From Saururus chinensis (lineage: Eukaryota > Streptophyta > Magnoliopsida > Piperales > Saururaceae), in the NCBI GenBank assembly GCA_035235625.1, contig CP141148.1:14633057-14697056 (forward strand): a stretch of DNA of 64,000 nt. Reading direction: 5' to 3'. A program made the translations under genes and the position numbers. The notes below the pieces were generated by a model that saw only the letters and a list, made by a program, of their open reading frames with translations, did no database searches and had not been told where the DNA came from. This document shows positions 55,886 through 64,000 of the stretch, in pieces; positions within the stretch are counted from its first letter, which is position 1, and each line of letters starts with the position of its first letter.

Positions 55886-57793
55886 GTGCACTACCCCACT
55901 TGGGCCGCCTTCTCCGACGAATTATGCATCCAGTTCGGCCCCAATGAGTTCCAAGACTTCAACGAGATGCTCTCCTCTCTGCGACAGACATCCACCATCA
56001 GAGTCTATTATATGGAGTTCATGAAGGTGGCCAACCGACTACCTGACTGGCCGGTGGCAGCCTTGGTGGGCACGTTCAAAAGAGGGCTCAAACCAGAGGT
56101 TTCTGAGGAGATGCGCCACTTCCATTGTTCTAGCATGCGGGATGTGGTGCATCACGCACATATCGAAGAAGAGAAACTGGCTCGCCAGCGGCGTGGGGGT
56201 AGGCTTAGCACTTTTCCATGGCCTACTGTGCTTGCTGCCCCGAGTGCCGACCCCACCAACAGTTCCGCTGTTGGCCGCTCTAGCCAACAAATCCCTCCGG
56301 CCGGCCCGAGTGTCCACCGTCTTACCCTGGCCCAGATGGAGGAACGCCATGCAAAGGGGCTTTATTTTCGCTGTGATGAGAAGTTCATTCCGGGGCACCG
56401 TTGTTCCATCAAGGGCAGTCTATTGGTGGAAGAGGTTGATGAAGAGAGGGAGGTGGCGGACGGGTCTGACTCAGCGAACTATGATGACACGCTGCCAAAG
56501 ATTTCTGTTCATGCCTTCTCTAGGGCCTTCACTCCGCGCACAATGCGAGTATTGGGTTATCTCAAGTGGCAGCAGGTGGCCATTCTGATTGACAATGGGT
56601 CTACTCACAACTTCATCAACGACAAAGTCGCCCAGCAACTAGGCTGCTTCATTGCGGACTCGACGCCCTTTGATGTATTGATCAGTGATGGCAAGCACCT
56701 CCAGAGCTCCGGCATCTATACCCTGGTAGCGCTCTCCATTCAAGGCCATACATTCGTGACAGACCTTTTTCTGCTCCCTACGAAAGGGGCAGATGTGGTG
56801 TTAGGGGTGCAGTGGCTCCAAGAACTCGGGGACTTGCTATGGAACTTTAAGGACTTGGTGATGGACTTTGCGCTAAACGGGCAGTGGGTGCGTCTCCATG
56901 GCTCTCAGCCGGGCACTCTCCTCTCTGCTCAGTCGACAGGGTCCTTATTTCGGTTTGCATCGCAGGGGCTACTTATTCAGCAGCGGGCGTCGGTGGACGC
57001 CCTACAAGAGGCATTGCCGCAGGATCTCCTTAACTTGTTGGCAGAGTATAGTGCAGTGTTCGCTGAACCGCATGGCCTTCCTCCAGTGCGCTCGTATGAT
57101 CACTCTATTCCTATTCTGCTAGGTGCCTCCCCTGCCAATGTTCGTCCTTACCATTACCCGTACATTCAGAAAGCTGAAATCCAACATCTTGTGGCTGACA
57201 TGCTTCATTTTGGTGTCATTTGCCCGAGCACAAGCCCCTTCTCTTCTCCGGTGTTGCTGGTTCGTAAGAAGGATGGTATGTGGCGCTTCTGTGTTGATTA
57301 CTGGGCTTTGAATGCTATCACAATGAAGGACAAATATCATATACCGATGGTGGAGGAGCTTCTCGACGAGCTGTCCGGTGCTACTGTATTCAGTAAACTT
57401 GACCTTCACTCAGGTTATCATCAAATTCGGATGCAGCCCACCGATGTGCACAAGACCACCTTCCGCACTCATGACGGCCACTTTGAGTTTCTGGTTATGC
57501 CGTTCGGCCTAACGAATGCCCCGTCCACATTTCAAAGCCTTATGAATGACCTCTTCCGGCCCTTCCTCCGCCGCTTCATTTTGGTGTTCTTCGATAATAT
57601 CCTTGTCTATAGCAAGTCATGGGGCGAACACTTGGAACATCTCAGGTCGGTCTTTGCAATCCTGACAGCTAAGTCATTGTTTCTTAAACATTTGAAGTGT
57701 TCGTTTGGCAGCCCACAGGTGGAATACTTGGGTCATATTATCTCTCGTGACAGCGTTGCTACAGACCCCTCTAAGGTGACCGCTTGCACATGA
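55886..57793 (+). pseudogene. gypsy-2 Gag-protease-RT open frame, 635 codons
   Basis: Longest intact frame in the window, in frame with 55,610-55,870. Residues 1-105 are the gag core. Residues 160-173 are the zinc knuckle, YFRCDEKFIPGHRC, whose first Cys is Tyr. The protease is at 231-330 with LIDNGSTHNF (Asp 236). RT spans about 430-625 with [32 protein letters not shown] (Asp 506), [12 protein letters not shown] and LVFFDNILVYS, in which the second Asp of the catalytic pair (571) is Asn. The last codons run into copia LTR. The first Met is internal, so the frame is a fragment, not a natural protein. Confidence 0.9.
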
Positions 57794-57886
57794 AGCTAGA
57801 ACTCTTAATTCTTACTTGTTTTAACTACTAGTTTTGCAAGTAATCTAGTGATTAACAGGTCAGATTACATGGATATTGAACTCTCA
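57785..57886 (+). mobile_element. copia family-B LTR, terminal segment
   Basis: GAAGCTAGAACTCTTAATTC...CAATCTAGTGATT-like...GGATATTGAACTCTCA matches the last 100 bp of the LTR that ends at 59,736. It completes the LTR begun at 40,971. No PBS follows. Instead another family-B LTR-like sequence begins. Confidence 0.6.
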
Positions 57887-59736
57887 TATACATGTTTGGA
57901 TTTACTTATTTTCTATGCCCTTGAAAATTCCCGAAGAGCTCTATCAAATTAAACTCGTTGCCAAATTGATGTTTTTTACCCATGTTTTACATATTTATAT
58001 TATTTCATATAAATTTGACTTGGTATGTGATTTGAGTATAGTTTAGTAAATTCTTTAGATTATTTTAGATGTCTTGCCACATGTCAACATTAGGGGATGA
58101 TATGGCATGGACCCTATTTTCAAAGTTATGTTGATTTTAACTTTGCAATGTTGTGTTTTGTACTCTCAAACTCAGATTTGCGTGTTCTAGTATTGTTAGA
58201 AAGATCTCAACGAGCTTTTATCAAATGAGATCTTACAAGATTATATTTTCTTGAACTTTTTATGAACCCCACTTATACATCACACTTTTTTATAATATTT
58301 TTTTTTACTTTTGCATATATCCATGTTCAGATTCACATATTTTTGACACCCTTAGAAAACTCCCGAAGAGCTCTATCAAATGAGATCCTCCACCAAATTG
58401 GTCCAGAATATGATTAGTGTGCTCTACAACACAAAGTCCTTCGACTTTGTAAAACCATATGAGTTATATTTAAAATTTATTAGCTAATTTCTTTGACAAA
58501 ATTATGACTAGAAATCTTGTGTATAGAGTCTTACTATCAAATTTGAGGTTGTCATGGTCGAGTCAGATTTAAAATTGATAGACTTAAAAAATAGGAGAAT
58601 ATGTGTTCTTATTGATCAAGACTGAATAATGTTGAAGATTTTTGAAGCATATTAAGATCACATTCGCCTACAAAAATCACTTAGAGAAGTTTCAGAAGTA
58701 ATTTCATAGGTTTCAAAAAGTTTTAGGGTATAAAGGGTAAAATGGTAAATTATAGGCAGAATGATCGATCGCTCAAAATAAGAAATGATTAGTCAGCAAT
58801 AGATTTCACCCTATACAAAATGAAGCCGAGAGTTATCAATCAATCTCTCTAATAAATCGATCGATTGCTTGAAGTATTGTACATAAAATAAATAGTGAAC
58901 GATCAATCGTTATTTGGAATAATCAATTGCTATTTGGAATTCAAAGATTAGTTACCCTAATATAGCAATTCCAATTCCAATTTCTTTCTTTATTCAAGTA
59001 CAGGACTTAAATCGACTTAAGAAGCTATATAAGGGTTAAGAAATTATAAGATTTGATAGAGGAAAACCTAGAGGAGATTAGAGGAAAATGGATCATACCT
59101 TTTGCATCTTGTTTTCAAAGGAGAATTCACATGAAACTTTGAGTTGAAAATCCATGGTGAATTGAAGAGGCTAGCCCACAACTAAAGGAGATTGCATACA
59201 GAAATTTCAAAAGATTTACAACATATCTTTAATGGAAGATTGAATATTCCACAAGGCCAAAGTCAATACAACAAGAGGTGCTTGTTGAAGGCTAGAAGAC
59301 AACAGAGCTAAGGCAAGGATGAAGAAGTTTTAAGTATTTGAGGGAGAAGACTTGAGGGCCATGAACAATGATTAAAATAAGAGGAGCTTTTGTTAGAGTC
59401 AAAATAAGGTTAGTGGTTTACTTATGTCAATGTAATGTCTTGGTCTCTAATGCATTAATTTGCTTCGTTTGGAACTATCGTTGTTTTTTACTCATGTTAC
59501 GATTTTCCACGTCAAATTATTGTGTTCATGTATGGATTGAATGATGATGATTGGATGTTGGTGGTTGATTAATTGATATATCGTGAGGGAGATTTGAAAG
59601 GATACTTGTTTGATTCCGCTACGTATAAAAATTTTGTGTAAAGTGGCTAGAACTTGTAGTCTTTATCCTTGTATATAATTCGACTATGGGCAATCTAGTG
59701 ATCCTCTATACTCTTCTAGATGGATATTAAATTCAC
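57887..59736 (+). mobile_element. copia family-B LTR, second copy
   Basis: Shares blocks with 40,971-41,817 and 54,151-54,675, and with the minus-strand copy at 16,073-16,490 (ATGTCTTGCC-CATGTCAA, AAACTCAGATTTG). CCCGAAGAGCTCTATCAAA occurs twice (57,931 and 58,361), so part of the LTR is duplicated. Ends GGATATTAAATTCACA at 59,736, just before the PBS. The exact left end was not found. GATCGATCG motifs occur at 58,761 and 58,857. Confidence 0.65.
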
Positions 59737-59739
59737 AAG

Positions 59740-59755
59740 TGGTAGCCAAGGTTCG
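59740..59755 (+). other. degenerate primer-binding site of copia-B
   Basis: TGGTAGCCAAGGTTCG. Compared with the tRNA-Met complement found in copia elements, five internal bases after TGGTA appear to be deleted while the GCC-AGGTTCG part is kept. The minus-strand copy has TGGTAGTTGAGG at the matching place, so the short form may be a family property. Confidence 0.55.
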
Positions 59756-60050
59756 ATTATTGAAAAATTTATTTTTCTACATGATATCAATTAGATTTGC
59801 CATGCTATATCTATGTTTAAATTTCCATAGTTTGATTTCTTATGCTAGATTTCTTGTGCTATGATTTGAATTTTGAATTTTGCTTAAGCTTGTTTGTTTT
59901 TCTCTTAAAAATACTTGATTAGACTTTCTTATTTGTGTGCCCTAGGTTGCTAGTTGTTTCTCTTATAATTTTTCTTGATTTAAATGCCTAAATTGTGGTC
60001 CTTGGGTTGTTTTTTGTTGAATTAAATCAATGACTAGTTTGAATAACTCA

Positions 60051-61960
60051 ATGAATGAATATGGGGATTTTGTAAATCCAATGAATAGACATTCATTGTT
60101 CAATGGTTGAAATTTCACATATTGGAAAAATAGGAAGAGAGCATTTATACAAGAGCTTGATGGGAATGTTTAAAAAATAATTGTTAAAGGCTGGAGTTTT
60201 CCAAGGCAACTCAATTCGAAAATATAAAATTGAATGGGATGAGAATGAGACTAACTTACTAATCAAAACAGTAAAGTCCTTAGTGCATTATTCAATGTCA
60301 TAGGAAAATCACATTATAGGTTGATATCTAATTATTTATCTACCAAAGTTGCTTAGGAAAAATTGTTAAAACATAATGAGGGAATAGGGGATGTGAAGGT
60401 GTCTAAGCTACAAATATTGAGTATAGAGTTTGAGAAGATGATAATGAGTGAATATGAGATAATCTCTTAATATTATGTTAGATTTTTAAACATAGTCAAT
60501 GCATATGATCAACTAGGACAGCCTATACTTGAATACCTTTTTGTGAGAAAGTTTTTAAGGTTCTTGTCCTATAAATTTAAAATTAAGGTAGCTGTCACTA
60601 ATAAATCTAAGAAAATCAACACCTTAGACATAGAGGAGTTGGTTGGGAACCTTAGAACCTTTGAAATGTAAAAATAGTCTTATGAGAACAAAAAGGAGTT
60701 AATTGAAAAATCTAAGAGAAAACAAAGTGTCCTGAAAGCAACTAGAATAACTTTCAAGTAAACTAAAGTATTAAACACCTTAGATGAATTTGAAGAGTCT
60801 AAACATAATGAAAAGCTAATGCTTTTATTGGCTAAGAACTTCAAGAAATTTATGAAAACTCAAAACTTTAGATTTGGCAATAAGGAATAGAATTCTAAGA
60901 AGAAACAAGGAGAAAAGAGAGGTTAGAGGCAAACTAAATAAGATAAGAAGAATTTAAAATGCTTTGAATGTGGTAAGTCAGGTCATTTAGTTGTTGATTA
61001 TCCTAACATGAATTCTAACAATTCTTCTGATAAAAAGCCTAAGAAGTCAAAGGGGTTTTATTATAAATAAAAATAGTGCTTCAAGCAACTTACTCTAATG
61101 AGAGCTCTTCTGAAGAAGAAGAAGAACTATGCAACAATGCTACCTTCCATGCAAGTTTGAAGAACGATAGTTCTAAAGAAGATTCACATAAGTCCACTTC
61201 TCTTGAAGAGAACTCAAAGTCTAAAGTTGATTCTGATGAGTTTAAGGGATTCCTCCAAGAATCCTTAGTCTTAACTAAGAAAACCAAACACCTTGAGAGA
61301 GAGTTGAAGAAGAAAGAGGATGAACTAGTTTTGTCTTCTCAAATAGGCAATTAGGTTAGTGGAGTTGAATTAAACTTGATAGAGATGTGATTAACCTTAA
61401 GAGAGACCTAAAGAGTGAGAAAGAGAAGTCTAATGTTCTAAATAGAGAACTCATGTCCCCAAAAGAGAAATTAAATAGATTCAAGAGTGGGAAAAAAAAG
61501 TTGGAGACTATGTTTAACATTATTCAAACCAACAAAATGGGCTTAAGTTTTAGGAATTGCTTGTCTACCCCCTTAGTAAACCTATTATCTTTACGAAGGA
61601 AAAAAAAGTGATAAAGACCTTAAGGTAATGCCCAACCCACCAATGGTCAAGAATGAAAGGAGGAATGATAGGTTAGAGTATTGTAGGTGTATGTGATATT
61701 TGTCATAGTGAGACCCATACTAGAAGAGCATGTCCTAAAAATTACCTTTCAAACTTAGGTAAAAGAAGAATGCGAAGAAACATGCTACCCCCATTACCCC
61801 TAAGTTGCCCCACTAAGTATATGAAAAGAAGATGAAGAGAGTTCGGGTGAAGAAAGTTGATCTTCAAGCCTTAAAGCATCAATTAGGAAAAGCAAGAAAG
61901 TTTGCCTTAGGATTGGATAGCTAGGCAAGGCTAAAGAGTCTTACCTCTCTAAGTAATAGA
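60051..61960 (+). pseudogene. copia-B gag, broken
   Basis: Starts ATGAATGAATATGGGG as in the minus-strand copy. The capsid part is broken by stops (NFTYW, KLLKH, DQLGQP pieces). The first zinc knuckle CFECGKSGHLVVDY (60,960-61,001) has its last Cys changed to Tyr. An acidic Ser/Glu open frame follows (61,076-61,354), then a coiled-coil-like Lys/Glu frame (61,387-61,611) with LNRFKSGKKKLE and NKMGLSF, typical of SIRE gag C-termini. The second knuckle CDICHSETHTRRAC (61,692-61,733) is intact. No protease follows. Confidence 0.82.
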
Positions 61961-63749
61961 TTTTGATTTTTGTCCATAATTTAATTCTTTCTATCATTTG
62001 GACATACATATTTTTTGTTTTATTGAATTTTACTCTATTTTTACATGGTTATAATTCATAGCTTTGGAATTGAAAAAAATAAAAATAAAAAATATATGAT
62101 AAAAAACACAAAAAATTTAGTGTAGCTTTTGCTTGGTTTTGCAATTGGCTTCGTTTTTATTTTTGAAAGTTTAGCTCTTAAGATATATTGAGATAAATTT
62201 TCTTTTAAGCAAAAAACTAACATGATTAGTTGTCAAACATATCTTAACTAAGAGAGTCATAACCAAGGAGAGTGAAGATCAATTTAATTTTCTTTTGCTT
62301 GATGTTGCAATTATTTGATTTTACAAACTTGCACACATCAAGTTGAGACTTAAGTTACTTTTATGTATAAAAATCAAGAAAGAATTTTAAACATAAATTG
62401 ACTTAGCCATTTGGATTTTAGTAGTCTACGTGAACAAATTAGAGGATCTTTGGCTAGATTTCTATTTAGGATTCAAAGAAAAGAATATTCCATGTAATGT
62501 ACTTCAATATTTATGAGTCTTATGTACTTTAATATTTCTTCAGATAACAGGATTGTCCACTTAAAGATGTTGAGGAAGGGCTACCTATTTAGGTCAGCTT
62601 AGGCTAATGTGAAGCTCCCATCCACTTGACATCAAGAAAAAAGAAAGAAAAGAAAGAAAAATATTTTGATGCAAGTAGAGTGGATTTAGAAAAAGCTAAG
62701 CCGTAGAAACATGAATTGAGGAAAAATATTATAACTCAGAGAAAGGCATGGGCATGTTGATTATGAGTTTTTGTTTTGTTTTTATCTTTTTAGTAAAAAA
62801 AAACATATACATAGATTCTAGCTAAAGAGCATTTTAAATGTGAACTTAGTCTTTACTAGGGTCTCAACAAATTTGCCCCAGTTTGGTTAAGAATGATCTT
62901 GCGAGACTCAAGATTAAATGAGACAAGAGTTAACTACATTTGTGGTTTTTCTTCTAAAAATAATAAAAGAAGAATAATGTGCCAAAAAGAAGATAATAAA
63001 ACTGGCAATCACAAACCAATGGGGTTAAATGATCTAAGGCAATGTATTAATGAAAACAATATGAGGATGCACTTAGATTAAAAGAGAATTATTAAAAGAT
63101 CGTTGAAAAGAGCATAACTTTGCTGATTTTAAGCATTTAATTTTTAATTTGAGTAGTGAATATCAGGAAAAAAATTGATCGAAAATGTCTTAAAATATTT
63201 TTAGGAATTTTTACAAGTTTTATTATTTTTGGAAAATAAAAAAGAATTTATTTCAAAAATGATCAATCTATCTACCCAAGCAGTCGATCGCTGGTTGGGT
63301 TTTTTGCACCGAAACTCAGTTTTAAATTTAATTTGGTTTCATTTCAAGTCTATTTTACTCCAAACGCTTTCAAAGTGTGCTTAGTGGCACATAAAGGCAA
63401 ATTGAAGTGTTTTTTGCATGAACAAACACAAGCATCAAAATTGAGAATTTCTCCGCAGCCAAGAGAGTTCTAAAACTAAAACATTAATTTTTAGTTGATT
63501 TTCAACAGCTTTTCATGCATTTGATAGTAGATCAAGTTATAAAGTTTGATATATTCACTGAGATCTACTTTGGGTTGAAATTTGTAGTCAATCTGACCCA
63601 AAAGTTTTTTAGGTTTCATTCGAAATTCAAGATTTGAATTTTTGGCTAGCATTTCAATGCTTTTTTAAATTCTAGGATGTTTATTATTGTTATTTCTTTA
63701 TTAATAGTTTATGCTTAGTCATATGTTACTTTATGGTCCTATAACCTAG
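61961..63749 (+). other. copia-B 3' region joined directly to gag
   Basis: From about 61,965 the sequence resembles the region after the RNase H stop of copia-A (TTTTTGTCC...TTTGGACAT; AAGCTCCCATCCACTTGACA at 62,611 against 51,938). Pol of about 3.5-4 kb is therefore missing between gag and this region. It includes CAGTCGATCGCTGG (63,282). The 62-codon frame at 62,893-63,081 shows no family feature. Confidence 0.6.
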
Positions 63750-64000
63750 ATGGGGAGAGCTAAGAAGCAAAAGACTGTCGATTCAGGCTCAAGGGACCTA
63801 AGGGCATCGAGCAGTGGGTTAGATTGGGTGAGACCTACTAGATGTGAGCAGAGCTTAGTACATATACCTTTAGAGACTGTTGTAGGTGGATTGAGGCTAG
63901 ACCATATTAGATGGATTATTTTTCTACCATTTCTACATCAGGTCAGTAAAAAGTATAATTTATATGTTATTTTATCCTTAATTATTCTATTGCCTAGTCT
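63750..64000 (+). CDS. open frame running off the window, unknown function
   Basis: An ATG at 63,750 opens a frame of 83 complete codons with no stop before the window ends. It starts MGRAKKQKTVDSGSRDLRAS, a basic then Ser/Gly-rich N-terminus, followed by a more hydrophobic part (RWIIFLPFLHQ, LYVILSLIILLP). It lies about 1.8 kb downstream of the gag-to-3'-region junction, where SIRE-type elements may carry an envelope-like frame. I do not recognise the family. It may be such a frame, the start of another inserted element, or chance. Confidence 0.35.
   Translation, partial: MGRAKKQKTVDSGSRDLRASSSGLDWVRPTRCEQSLVHIPLETVVGGLRLDHIRWIIFLPFLHQVSKKYNLYVILSLIILLPS

Larger units (their letters stand above)
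54676..57784 (+). mobile_element. gypsy-2: chromovirus of the gypsy-1 family, 3' half missing
   Basis: 5' LTR, PBS, gag, protease and RT as in gypsy-1. The sequence stops within the RT/RNase H connection (CSFGSPQVEYLGHIIS, then SKVTAC). There is no RNase H, integrase, chromodomain or 3' LTR. Family-B copia LTR resumes almost exactly where the left flank ended. The left flank is TCTGT and has no right-hand partner. Confidence 0.88.

Noticed and set aside
57785-57886. 3' LTR of gypsy-2
   Set aside because: The sequence has no TGTGCACG start and matches the end of the copia family-B LTR instead.
1-64000. tRNA, rRNA or microRNA genes
   Set aside because: No cloverleaf with A and B boxes and no rRNA segment were seen. 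The TGGTATCGGAGC sites are retrotransposon primer-binding sites, not tRNA genes.

Overview
This is repeat-dominated nuclear DNA from a flowering plant with a repeat-rich genome. The base composition is AT-rich. There are Ty3-gypsy chromoviruses, Ty1-copia elements of the SIRE/Maximus type, very long LTRs of Tekay/Del type, and hAT-like, Stowaway-like, MULE-like and CACTA-like non-autonomous DNA elements. I found no convincing host gene, tRNA, rRNA or CRISPR. Every recognisable protein segment is a retrotransposon fragment, and almost all are broken. The species cannot be named from this sequence.

Layout. 1-11.7 kb is mostly anonymous AT-rich DNA with small DNA-transposon relics: a CACTA-like end at 4.6 kb, an inverted pair of a GATACGG-rich family at 5.8 and 11.2 kb, and a 1.5-kb hAT-like element at 6.6-8.1 kb with a Stowaway-like MITE inside. 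11.9-12.7 kb holds short GCGACGC palindromes and a G-run block. 12.7-14.8 kb is a truncated long gypsy LTR. 14.8-16.1 kb is a 338-bp tandem array holding a 91-bp MITE with a perfect 9-bp target duplication. 16.1-18.1 kb is a minus-strand copia fragment. 18.1-31.5 kb is a decayed tandem array of roughly 0.5-kb units, each with a palindromic core. It was invaded by a solo LTR (19.2-21.6 kb), a complete but dead chromovirus (gypsy-1, 23.45-28.57 kb) and a second solo LTR (28.86-30.91 kb).

From 31.96 kb a large gypsy element of Tekay type (gypsy-3) begins. A solo LTR lies in its pol, and its 3' LTR is cut at 40,970 by SIRE-type copia LTR sequence (family B). The family-B LTR is cut by another SIRE-type element (copia-A, 41.8 to about 54.15 kb). 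The 5' LTR of copia-A is split by a 5.1-kb gypsy solo LTR, which in turn contains a further LTR with its primer-binding site. That makes five levels of insertion. A second chromovirus of the gypsy-1 family (gypsy-2, 54.68-57.78 kb) sits in the resumed family-B LTR and lacks its 3' half. From 57.9 kb to the window end runs a family-B copia with LTR, primer-binding site and gag, but with pol missing. A new open frame begins at 63,750 and is still open at the window edge.

Four nested LTR insertions have exact 5-bp target duplications read directly from the sequence (19,196, 28,856, 36,378 and 42,074). These let much of the insertion order be reconstructed. Structural boundaries given to the base rest on TG..CA ends, duplications or LTR-pair alignment done by eye. 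Those described as approximate do not.
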